Shown here: positions 1-4,838 of the stretch, in pieces
Numbering within the stretch: the stretch's first letter is position 1
How the letters are laid out: each line of letters starts with the position of its first letter
From: UBA1563 sp041667115
GTDB lineage: Bacteria > Bacteroidota > Ignavibacteria > Ignavibacteriales > Ignavibacteriaceae
Reading direction: 5' to 3'
DNA length: 7,432 nucleotides
Assembly: GCA_041667115.1 (NCBI GenBank)
Contig: JBAYFO010000097.1
Location: 1-7,432, forward strand
The notes under the pieces: model-generated
The model's input: only the letters and a program-made list of their open reading frames with translations
Databases searched by the model: none
What the model was told of the DNA's origin: nothing
Program-made: the position numbers and the translations under genes

Positions 1-25
1 GACTAAAAATTGTTATGTTTTGCAT

Positions 26-104
26 AGACCCTTTTCTTTGTTACTCGTAATTCCAAAGATACTTCCCGGAACTTTATGCTCTGGGAAGTGGGTCTGTTTT
101 TTTT
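26..104 (+). ncRNA. Candidate structured small RNA, unit 1 of a tandem array
   Basis: The segment can fold as a three-way junction. The closing stem AGACCC (26-31) pairs with GGGTCT (90-95), a small stem CTTTG (36-40) pairs with CAAAG (54-58), and a 9-bp stem pairs 61-69 with 81-89 including one G-U pair. A run of eight T follows at 97-104. Spacing and 3' end match the three units downstream, but the loops here are not C-rich, so it may be a diverged member or a separate RNA. The -7-like string TATGTTTTG (14-22) lies just upstream, and any -33 element would fall off the window. There is no reading frame of note. The fold is judged by eye. Confidence 0.45.
61..104 (+). terminator. Intrinsic terminator of unit 1
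   Basis: A 9-bp stem (ACTTCCCGG with CTGGGAAGT) has an 11-nt loop. The U-tract T8 at 97-104 begins 7 nt after the stem, directly after the outer strand GGGTCT, so the closing stem 26-31/90-95 is the part adjacent to the U-run. It could also terminate a gene lying left of the window. Confidence 0.6.
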
Positions 105-152
105 ATCGTTTTGGACAGATGTGTCTTTCTTACTAATCTCATTCCATTCTTT

Positions 153-160
153 TAGTTTTG
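153..160 (+). promoter_or_regulatory. Bacteroidota-type -7 element for small-RNA unit 2
   Basis: TAGTTTTG matches the Bacteroidota -7 consensus TAnnTTTG exactly. It is the core of a 12-mer, CTTTTAGTTTTG, which recurs at 423-434 in the same position relative to unit 4. No convincing -33 TTG is seen about 20 nt upstream. The predicted start at about 164-167 coincides with the first base pairs of the unit 2 hairpin. Confidence 0.5.
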
Positions 161-163
161 TTC

Positions 164-234
164 TATCATTTATTTACCTCCGAATAAATGGTGATATAAC
201 CGCTTTAGATGAACCTCCCTAGAGCGGTTTTTTT
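164..234 (+). ncRNA. Candidate small RNA, unit 2, two hairpins with CCTCC loops
   Basis: Two adjacent hairpins end in a U-tract, giving a predicted transcript of about 70 nt. Hairpin A pairs 164-174 with 183-193, with G-U pairs at the base, and displays the loop TACCTCCG (175-182). Hairpin B pairs 198-207 with 220-229 and displays the loop GATGAACCTCCC (208-219). Both loops contain CCTCC, the core of the 16S rRNA anti-SD sequence, so the RNA could pair with GGAGG-type ribosome binding sites. A perfect TAnnTTTG element lies directly upstream. In architecture it resembles alphaproteobacterial cuckoo/CcsR RNAs, which also show anti-SD loops on two hairpins and occur in tandem. No sequence homology to them is claimed. 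Confidence 0.6.
198..234 (+). terminator. Intrinsic terminator of unit 2
   Basis: A 10-bp stem, AACCGCTTTA with TAGAGCGGTT (one G-U pair), is followed by T7 ending at 234. The 12-nt loop is unusually large and C-rich for a plain terminator. Confidence 0.75.
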
Positions 235-251
235 GTTACTAATTTTTCTCC

Positions 252-282
252 TTGACAATAAAATCATATTCCTTTATGTTGC
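252..282 (+). promoter_or_regulatory. Promoter of small-RNA unit 3
   Basis: TTGACA (252-257) supplies a -33 TTG. TATGTTGC (275-282) begins 20 nt after it and is a near match to TAnnTTTG, with one T missing. The predicted start falls next to the first paired base of unit 3 at 287, the same geometry as unit 4. Confidence 0.4.
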
Positions 283-285
283 TCC

Positions 286-367
286 CACTGTTTCTGTAGC
301 CCTCACAGAAATAGTATTATCTTAAAAAAACATTCCGCCTCAGCAACCCCCTGAGGCGGGTTTATTT
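286..367 (+). ncRNA. Candidate small RNA, unit 3, two hairpins with C-rich loops
   Basis: Hairpin A pairs ACTGTTTCTGT (287-297) with ACAGAAATAGT (305-315), 11 bp with one G-U pair, and has the loop AGCCCTC (298-304). Hairpin B pairs CCGCCTCAG (335-343) with CTGAGGCGG (351-359), 9 bp perfect, and has the loop CAACCCC (344-350). A broken U-tract follows. The stems are unrelated to those of units 2 and 4, yet the two-hairpin layout and C-rich loops are kept. That is what selection on structure and loop sequence would leave. A poly-A run at 324-330 separates the hairpins. Confidence 0.55.
334..367 (+). terminator. Terminator-like hairpin of unit 3
   Basis: A perfect 9-bp GC-rich stem, extended by one T-G pair, is followed by TTTATTTT. 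The preceding A7 (324-330) means it could also act on the minus strand. The interrupted U-tract makes it weaker than those of the other units. Confidence 0.6.
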
Positions 368-402
368 TAAATCAAAACTTTTCCAGTTCAAGGGAAAAAT
401 AT

Positions 403-434
403 TTTGACATTTCAATTAAACTCTTTTAGTTTTG
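403..434 (+). promoter_or_regulatory. Bacteroidota-type promoter of small-RNA unit 4
   Basis: A -33 TTTG (403-406, within TTTTGACA) and a -7 TAGTTTTG (427-434, perfect TAnnTTTG) are separated by 20 nt, the expected spacing. The predicted start near 440 coincides with the first base of the unit 4 hairpin. This is the best promoter in the window. Confidence 0.65.
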
Positions 435-439
435 CACCA

Positions 440-506
440 TAATTCATTATGCTTACCCCCCATAGTGAATTTTCCCAAGCCCAGCCGCCCTCCACTGGGT
501 TTTTTT
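440..506 (+). ncRNA. Candidate small RNA, unit 4, two hairpins with C-rich loops
   Basis: Hairpin A pairs AATTCATTATG (441-451) with CATAGTGAATT (461-471), 11 bp with one G-U pair, and displays CTTACCCCC (452-460). Hairpin B pairs 477-484 with 495-502 and displays CCGCCCTCCA (485-494), which contains CCCTCC. The U-tract T7 ends at 506. With the promoter at 403-434 this predicts a transcript of about 67 nt made almost wholly of two C-loop hairpins. A 69-codon reading frame runs across the unit, but it is low in complexity and lacks a ribosome binding site. The RNA reading explains the base pairing and the frame does not. Confidence 0.6.
477..506 (+). terminator. Intrinsic terminator of unit 4
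   Basis: The stem AAGCCCAG with CTGGGTTT (one G-U pair) has a 10-nt C-rich loop, and the T-run extends to 506. It separates the small-RNA array from the protein operon that follows. Confidence 0.7.
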
Positions 507-540
507 ATTTTCTGCATTTCTAAATTTATTGGCATAAGAA

Positions 541-562
541 CCATAGTATTAACAAACTATGG
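541..562 (+). promoter_or_regulatory. Leader hairpin overlapping the ribosome binding site of the amidoligase gene
   Basis: CCATAGT (541-547) and ACTATGG (556-562) form a perfect 7-bp stem with an 8-nt loop. The last two paired bases are the first GG of the SD-like GGAG (561-564), which sits 6 nt ahead of the ATG at 571. The hairpin could therefore limit ribosome access. A weak -7-like TAAATTTA lies at 521-528. Confidence 0.45.
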
Positions 563-570
563 AGTCTCAT

Positions 571-1275
571 ATGTCATTCATCATCGGCTGCGATCCCGAA
601 CTGCTCTGCCGAAGAGATGGTCGCTATGTTCCCGCTCATAATTATTTCAAATCAAACAGCTCATTCGGATTAGACGGTTGCGAGTCAATCGCTGAATGCC
701 GTCCCGGTTATTCCGAAAGTCCCATTGACCCTACCGCTAAACTAAAGGCCGTAATCGAGTACGGTCACGATAAAGCTCCCGACTTGGAGTTTCATGCTGG
801 TCACTATGTAGATGATCATCCAATCGGTGGGCATCTGCATTTCTCCGTTCAACCAGAACCCGATATCGTCGATGCTCTCGATATAGTTTTGTATTCGCTA
901 TCAAATTGCATTGATAACAAAGAGCAGCGGCAACGAAGAGAGCGAAGCGGCTACGGCAAACGGAAAGCCACAAGAAGAAAATCTTACGGCTTTGAATATC
1001 GTACGCCCGGCTCTTGGCTCTTATCACCCTCAACTACTCTCGTTACATTTACCCTTGCTAAACTTGCAATCCTCGGTGTTACTGAAGATCAAGTTGATTT
1101 CGAAGAAGTCAAAGGACGGCAGCATTCAAGTACGTTTCTGAAAAACTTAAAAAATTCATTGGTTACTATTCCAGACGATTGCAGAGAAGGACTTAAAGAA
1201 CTTGATCTACTTCTTACAAAGAAACTCGACTGGAACCAAAATATGCTGCCCAACTGGGGCATTGGTTTGAATTGA
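571..1275 (+). CDS. COOH-NH2 amidoligase, phiEco32-like type 2
   Basis: The protein (234 aa) looks like the phage phiEco32-like COOH-NH2 ligase type 2 family, a glutamine-synthetase-fold group thought to join carboxyl and amino groups using ATP. Visible features are the N-terminal GCDPELL (6-12), ESIAECRPG (38-46), the GGHLHFS strand (86-92) with two histidines, and FEYRTPGSWL (141-150), matching the acidic, histidine and arginine residues expected for metal and ATP sites. A basic stretch lies at 118-137. I chose the ATG at 571, because GGAG ends 6 nt before it, over the in-frame ATG at 559, which lies within that site. The downstream zinc protein and class II amidotransferase are probable partners. 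The substrate is unknown. In published comparative work such ligases occur beside amidotransferases in phages and were proposed to make or modify peptides. The family call is from remembered motifs. Confidence 0.75.
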   Translation: MSFIIGCDPELLCRRDGRYVPAHNYFKSNSSFGLDGCESIAECRPGYSESPIDPTAKLKAVIEYGHDKAPDLEFHAGHYVDDHPIGGHLHFSVQPEPDIVDALDIVLYSLSNCIDNKEQRQRRERSGYGKRKATRRKSYGFEYRTPGSWLLSPSTTLVTFTLAKLAILGVTEDQVDFEEVKGRQHSSTFLKNLKNSLVTIPDDCREGLKELDLLLTKKLDWNQNMLPNWGIGLN

Positions 1276-1282
1276 GGCAAGC

Positions 1283-1894
1283 ATGGAAAAAACATATTGT
1301 GTTTCGTGTAACGATGTCATCCGCGACAGCGAAATTCGCTGGGCTTTTGATGACCCCTACTGCGAAAGCTGTTTTGAAGAAGGTTATGTTTATTGTAGCA
1401 GATGCGATGGAATTGTCGGTAGAGGGGATGCTCACACGGATAGTAATGGAGATTATTATTGCAGTGACTGCTGGGATGAGCAGTTTGATGATGACTGTCC
1501 AAACAATCCGCACGTAAGCAGTGCAGACAGAACACTTATCATTGAACTCTCGCGTAATTGGTTACTGGGGAAAAGAACAAATCGAAGTCTGCTTAAAATA
1601 AACAAGAACGATTCAATGCTGCCGAAGATCAGAGACAAGATCGGTTTGGTTGAGCAGCCTATTTATCTGTTTGGCTTAAAGGATCGTGAAGAGTATGATC
1701 TTTCTGTAAGCAGTAATCTCATTGGTTCCATTAAAGAATTCCTTTTACTGAATGGTCTCGAATGGAAAGTGACAGAAGGTGTTGGCTGTAATCGTCTTGG
1801 TATCAGCTTATCACTTCGGCAGAATAACTTTTCTGAAGTTTTCAAACTTGTAAAATATACAACTCAATTACGGATCAAAGAAATAGCCGCTTAA
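1283..1894 (+). CDS. LIM-like zinc-binding protein with unknown C-terminal domain
   Basis: The first 73 of 203 residues carry four regularly spaced CxxC pairs (C6/C9, C27/C30, C38/C41, C60/C63). Their spacing (C-x2-C-x17-C-x2-C-x7-C-x2-C-x18-C-x2-C) resembles a LIM domain or a pair of treble-clef zinc fingers and would hold two zinc ions. An acidic stretch (65-72) follows. The remaining part, about 80-203, is a mixed helical and strand domain that I do not recognise. The start has GAGG (1274-1277) overlapping the upstream TGA, which implies translational coupling to the amidoligase 7 nt before. It may be an adaptor that presents a substrate to the ligase, or a nucleic-acid-binding subunit. 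That role is inferred from position only. Confidence 0.65.
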   Translation: MEKTYCVSCNDVIRDSEIRWAFDDPYCESCFEEGYVYCSRCDGIVGRGDAHTDSNGDYYCSDCWDEQFDDDCPNNPHVSSADRTLIIELSRNWLLGKRTNRSLLKINKNDSMLPKIRDKIGLVEQPIYLFGLKDREEYDLSVSSNLIGSIKEFLLLNGLEWKVTEGVGCNRLGISLSLRQNNFSEVFKLVKYTTQLRIKEIAA

Positions 1895-1923
1895 TTCCCA
1901 ATTAAAAAGAAAGGAGCAATGCC

Positions 1924-2826
1924 ATGTGTGGCATAATGGGTTTCTATTGTTTCGGCGAAAAGAAACCCGATAAAAAAACAGTAACAGAAATGTTCAGTTT
2001 ACTTGAAACCCGTGGCCGTGATGCTTCGGGTTTTGCGTTTATACGAGATAACAATCTCATCGTTCACAAAGACGCAGTTCGTTCTTCTGAACTTGTAAGA
2101 ACAGATGATTGGAAGAAATTGTCTTTACCAAAAGTGATGATCTTCCATACCCGAATGAAAACTCAAGGGACTGAAAAGAACAACGCAAACAATCATCCGC
2201 TGTTTACTAAAGATGGATTATGCGTTGTGCATAACGGAATGATCCATAACGATAAAGAGATATTCGCAAAAAACAAACGCGATGGAGATGTTGACAGCGA
2301 AGCCATCCTTGCAGTGTTATCTGCAAAACACAAAGGAGATAAAATCAAACGAGTGTTTGATAGACTTGAAGGAAGCTTCGCTTTCGCAGTGATCGATAAG
2401 AACAATCCCGAAACACTTATCCTTGTGAAAAAAGATAATCCGTTAGAGCTTTACTTCGATGTGAAGAACGAGATACTTTTTTTCTGTAGTGAGCGAAATA
2501 TTCTACAAGAAGCGTTAGGTCTGAAGACTCAGACCGTCAGAGGCTTTACTCTTGGCGAAGGAGATTATCATCACTATACAATGGAGAACAATCATGCATT
2601 GGTTATAAATAACCAAGGAGTGGAGTCCTACAAAAAATACTATCCGCGTAAAGAGGATTGGTGGAGAAATGATTACTACGGTGCAACAAAAAAAACAACG
2701 CTGAGAGATGGTGAAATGATCGAATGCCCTTGGTGTCTTGGCATGACAATCTATCATGAAGAGAAACTATTCAACCGATGTGAAGAATGCGGACAGCCGA
2801 TAGATGAGGCGGATTTTTATGTATAG
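1924..2826 (+). CDS. Stand-alone class II glutamine amidotransferase with C-terminal zinc ribbon
   Basis: The 300-aa protein has the hallmarks of an Ntn-type class II glutaminase domain. Cys2 directly follows the start Met and becomes the N-terminal nucleophile after Met removal. RGRDASGF (30-37), HTRMKTQG (75-82) and HNGMI (103-107, oxyanion-hole Asn-Gly) follow, and D124 in VDSEAI binds glutamine in relatives such as GlmS. It would release ammonia from glutamine. No synthase domain follows, unlike GlmS or PurF, so the ammonia acceptor should be another protein, most simply the amidoligase two genes upstream. The C-terminus carries a zinc ribbon (C268, C271, C286, C289). AAGGAG (1911-1916) lies 7 nt before the start. 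The out-of-frame ATG at 1919 is ignored because Cys must be residue 2. Confidence 0.85.
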   Translation: MCGIMGFYCFGEKKPDKKTVTEMFSLLETRGRDASGFAFIRDNNLIVHKDAVRSSELVRTDDWKKLSLPKVMIFHTRMKTQGTEKNNANNHPLFTKDGLCVVHNGMIHNDKEIFAKNKRDGDVDSEAILAVLSAKHKGDKIKRVFDRLEGSFAFAVIDKNNPETLILVKKDNPLELYFDVKNEILFFCSERNILQEALGLKTQTVRGFTLGEGDYHHYTMENNHALVINNQGVESYKKYYPRKEDWWRNDYYGATKKTTLRDGEMIECPWCLGMTIYHEEKLFNRCEECGQPIDEADFYV

Positions 2827-3016
2827 TCCAAAGATTGCCGAGAGGCTAATACCTCAACTCTACCGCCTCAAACAAACAACAAAGAAGCCTATGACCAAGA
2901 TGGTCAATGAGGCTGTCATAGAATATTTAGAGAAACGAAAGGAGATGAAAGAAGATGAACAACAACTGCCCACAACCGTTGGTTCTTATCATCCAGATAT
3001 TAAGCAAAGTTATTAA
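2819..3016 (+). CDS. Small ribbon-helix-helix-like protein
   Basis: This 65-aa basic protein has a pattern like CopG/Arc-type DNA-binding proteins: a short N-terminal strand (about 4-10), a helix around IPQLYRLKQ (11-19), then PMTKMVNEAVIEYLEKR (24-40) as the second helix with small and hydrophobic spacing. The tail (41-65) is polar and probably disordered. The ATG at 2819 is preferred because GAGG (2806-2809) sits 9 nt upstream. An in-frame ATG at 2804 has no site. The start overlaps the amidotransferase stop by 8 nt, so translation is probably coupled. It may be a local repressor, an antitoxin-like factor or a plasmid-type regulator. No partner toxin is recognised, although short hydrophobic ORFs follow. 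Confidence 0.6.
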   Translation: MYSPKIAERLIPQLYRLKQTTKKPMTKMVNEAVIEYLEKRKEMKEDEQQLPTTVGSYHPDIKQSY

Positions 3017-3062
3017 AACCATTAAAAAGGAAGTTTGTCCAAAGGAAGGTAAAAAGCAATGA
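2955..3062 (+). CDS. Small ORF, 35 aa, hydrophobic helix with lysine-rich tail
   Basis: The frame begins MNNNCPQP, continues with a hydrophobic or amphipathic stretch (LVLIIQILSKVI, residues 9-20) and ends in a lysine-rich tail with a second Cys at 27. It starts inside the end of the preceding gene in another frame, with AAAGGAG (2938-2944) 10 nt upstream. Its TGA overlaps the ATG of the next small ORF as ATGA (3059-3062). That overlap, repeated at the next junction, is the main evidence that it is translated. Candidate roles are a membrane-active peptide, a small regulator or a substrate of the neighbouring amidoligase. None is shown by the sequence. Confidence 0.45.
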   Translation: MNNNCPQPLVLIIQILSKVIKTIKKEVCPKEGKKQ

Positions 3063-3136
3063 ACTGGATAATAGTAGCAATAGAAGTTATAGCAGCCGCT
3101 GTTATTGCCATCCTTAAAAAGGAGAATAAGAAATGA
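3059..3136 (+). CDS. Small membrane microprotein, 25 aa
   Basis: The peptide starts MNWIIVAIEVIAAAVIAIL, an almost uninterrupted hydrophobic segment long enough for one membrane span (3-19), and ends with KKENKK, a positive tail that would stay in the cytoplasm. AAGGAAGG (3042-3049) lies 9 nt before the ATG. The stop TGA overlaps the start of the Gam-like gene as ATGA (3133-3136), and its own start overlaps the previous stop the same way. The coupled arrangement supports translation. It resembles type I toxin or holin-like microproteins in build only. Confidence 0.6.
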   Translation: MNWIIVAIEVIAAAVIAILKKENKK

Positions 3137-3693
3137 ATGAGAACTTTTTAGAAGAACTCTTAGCAGAAGCAGAATTAAAAGAAGAAGCGCAGACGGAAGC
3201 TTGGTTTGATTTGTTGCTATTGCAAATACAACAATTACAAAACCAAATTGCATATAACTTCAATGAAGCAGAAAAAGAATGTTCGATGATAAATGGTTTC
3301 ATCATTCACAAGAACGCACAACTTCAAGAGAAAGTACGATGGCTTGAAATAAAACTGGAATCATTTATCCGTGAGAGAAAAGAAAAGACAATTGATTTAA
3401 CTCATGGAACACTCAAGCTTCATAAGAAGCCGGATAAAATTGAAATTACCGATATGGAATTATTTATCAAGCATGCAAAGGCAGAAATGCTGATGGTCAT
3501 TCCCGAATCTGTTAAACCCGACTTGAACAAAATAAAAGCCTTTATCAAGCAACGAGTTGTTCCTAAAGGAGTGACCGTTACTGAAGGCAAAGAAGAATTC
3601 ACATACAAACTCAGAAAGGAAGAAAACGAAAATGGAGAGGAAGAAATTAGAACTCCAGCTCAACATCCCGTCCTCCATAGAGTTGCTCTATGA
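3133..3693 (+). CDS. Mu Gam-like host-nuclease inhibitor family protein
   Basis: The 186-aa protein fits the Phage_Mu_Gam family, which binds DNA ends and shields phage DNA from host exonucleases such as RecBCD, and is related to Ku. A long coiled-coil region (about 5-82) leads into a conserved-looking segment KTIDLTHGTLKLHKKP (85-100), then KIEITD (102-107) and a late GVTVTEGKEEF (146-156). This order of strand motifs is typical of the family. AAGGAG (3119-3124) lies 8 nt before the ATG, and the start overlaps the previous stop (ATGA). The C-terminal 20 or so residues lie in the region shared with the next gene and are probably unconstrained. It belongs with mobile-element DNA maintenance or anti-defence functions. 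Confidence 0.75.
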   Translation: MNENFLEELLAEAELKEEAQTEAWFDLLLLQIQQLQNQIAYNFNEAEKECSMINGFIIHKNAQLQEKVRWLEIKLESFIRERKEKTIDLTHGTLKLHKKPDKIEITDMELFIKHAKAEMLMVIPESVKPDLNKIKAFIKQRVVPKGVTVTEGKEEFTYKLRKEENENGEEEIRTPAQHPVLHRVAL

Positions 3694-4096
3694 TAAACCT
3701 ACTGTAGGTACGAGTCAGTATGGAGAATACTATCTCTATACAGTACGAAATGGAGATGGTGCAACAGAGTACAGTTTTTTCGCAGATCCTACGGTTCATG
3801 AAAAACTAAAGGACTTGAAGAAAGGAGCGAAAGCTATTGTCACGAAGATCGCAGAACAGAAAGGAAGTAAACTTGTTGTTCGTTACGAAGTGGAAACGGA
3901 GGGAGCGAAATCCTCTCCTCAACCATCACCCATTATCCCTCAAACATCAGACGGTTTTTACGAACAGATGTTGCAGTCATGTAAAGATGCGATGAAAATT
4001 CAAGCAGAACTGGGGGGCATGATGGATGCGAAGTCGCTTGCGGTTACGCTGTTCATAGCACGTTCCCGCATATCTGCAAATGGATGTGGTGGTTGA
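3632..4096 (+). CDS. Probable OB-fold-like DNA-metabolism protein
   Basis: The 154-aa product has a strand-rich N-terminal part (about 5-88) with YGEYYLYTV (30-38), YSFFADPTVHEKL (47-59), a glycine-containing turn and LVVRYEVE (81-88), compatible with a single OB-like barrel. A proline-rich linker follows (97-104), then a helical tail (109-148). I cannot name a family with confidence. Proteins of this shape sit in recombination and single-strand-DNA-binding cassettes of phages and plasmids, which fits the Gam-like and DUF932 neighbours. AAAGGAAG (3615-3622) lies 9 nt before the ATG. It overlaps the Gam-like gene by 62 nt in a different frame. The last residues (ANGCGG) are encoded right where the next gene begins. 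Confidence 0.55.
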   Translation: MERKKLELQLNIPSSIELLYDKPTVGTSQYGEYYLYTVRNGDGATEYSFFADPTVHEKLKDLKKGAKAIVTKIAEQKGSKLVVRYEVETEGAKSSPQPSPIIPQTSDGFYEQMLQSCKDAMKIQAELGGMMDAKSLAVTLFIARSRISANGCGG

Positions 4097-4097
4097 T

Positions 4098-4838
4098 ATG
4101 GACAAACTACAGAGCTTCGTGTTTCCCGTTGCAGAACGTAAAGTGTTCTTTGGAGATGAGAATGGTAATCCCTTGCTCACCGATGCATACAAAGCAATTA
4201 CTCGTGAGGATAATGGAAAGTTGATCGCCGTAATGAGCGACACTTACCATATTGTTCCAAACTCTGAGATCATTAAACCTCTTATGGAGCAATTGCATAA
4301 CCTTGATAGCAAATGGATCATTGATCCGAGTCATTCATTTGTATCGGATTCACGTATGCGTTTGCAAGTAACGTTCCCCGACTTGACATTTAACGATGGG
4401 AAGAGTGACATAGCTTTGTCACTCTTTCTTCATAACAGTTATGATGGAAGTGAAGGAGTACGTTTATTTTGGCGTGCGATCAGAGGCATCTGTTCTAATG
4501 GAATGGTATTCGGAAAAGTGCTTACGAAGTTTTATGCTCGGCACACAAGCGGAATACGTCTTGATAATCTGAAAGAACAAGTTGAACAGACTTATGAACA
4601 GATACCGGTACTCAAAGAAAGAATAGAAATATTTCAAAATATTGGAGTGACAGAATCGCTGCAAGAGGCAGTTAAGAAACAGCTTGGGAAGGCGGTTGCG
4701 AAGTACGTGCGCAACCAACCCAACCCAGAAAATCAGTGGATACTTTACAATTATCTCACTTGGTACATCAGTCATGTTATCGATCAGAGAATGCGAGCAG
4801 CTTATCAGATGAAAGTTTCAAAGCTGTTTCAGTTATAA
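4098..4838 (+). CDS. DUF932 / TIGR03299-type phage/plasmid-like protein
   Basis: The 246-aa protein matches the DUF932 group often annotated as phage/plasmid-like protein TIGR03299. Landmarks are an N-terminal region with VMSDTYHIVPN (45-55), the central HNSYDGSEG (112-120), then GICSNGMVFG (130-139), followed by a helical C-terminal half ending near the usual position in KLFQL. The molecular role of the family is not established. It is common in phages, plasmids and integrated elements next to recombination genes. The ATG at 4098 follows the upstream TGA by 1 nt and has GGTGG (4088-4092) ahead. An in-frame ATG at 4080 would add six residues and lacks any site. No clear terminator follows. 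Confidence 0.8.
   Translation: MDKLQSFVFPVAERKVFFGDENGNPLLTDAYKAITREDNGKLIAVMSDTYHIVPNSEIIKPLMEQLHNLDSKWIIDPSHSFVSDSRMRLQVTFPDLTFNDGKSDIALSLFLHNSYDGSEGVRLFWRAIRGICSNGMVFGKVLTKFYARHTSGIRLDNLKEQVEQTYEQIPVLKERIEIFQNIGVTESLQEAVKKQLGKAVAKYVRNQPNPENQWILYNYLTWYISHVIDQRMRAAYQMKVSKLFQL

Noticed and set aside
1..506. CRISPR array or row of plain insulating terminators
   Set aside because: There is no repeated primary sequence as in CRISPR. Each unit has a second hairpin, most have a promoter-like element, and the loops share C-rich motifs, which simple terminators do not need.
559..570. Upstream in-frame ATG for the amidoligase
   Set aside because: It overlaps its own presumed SD site and lies inside the hairpin stem. 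The ATG at 571 has GGAG at 6 nt and opens directly with the family motif.
432..641. 69-codon plus-strand frame across small-RNA unit 4
   Set aside because: It has no ribosome binding site, covers a terminator and both hairpins, and runs into the amidoligase gene in another frame.
737..1513. Minus-strand frames under the amidoligase and zinc-protein genes
   Set aside because: They are shadows of well-supported plus-strand genes, without sites or recognisable domains.
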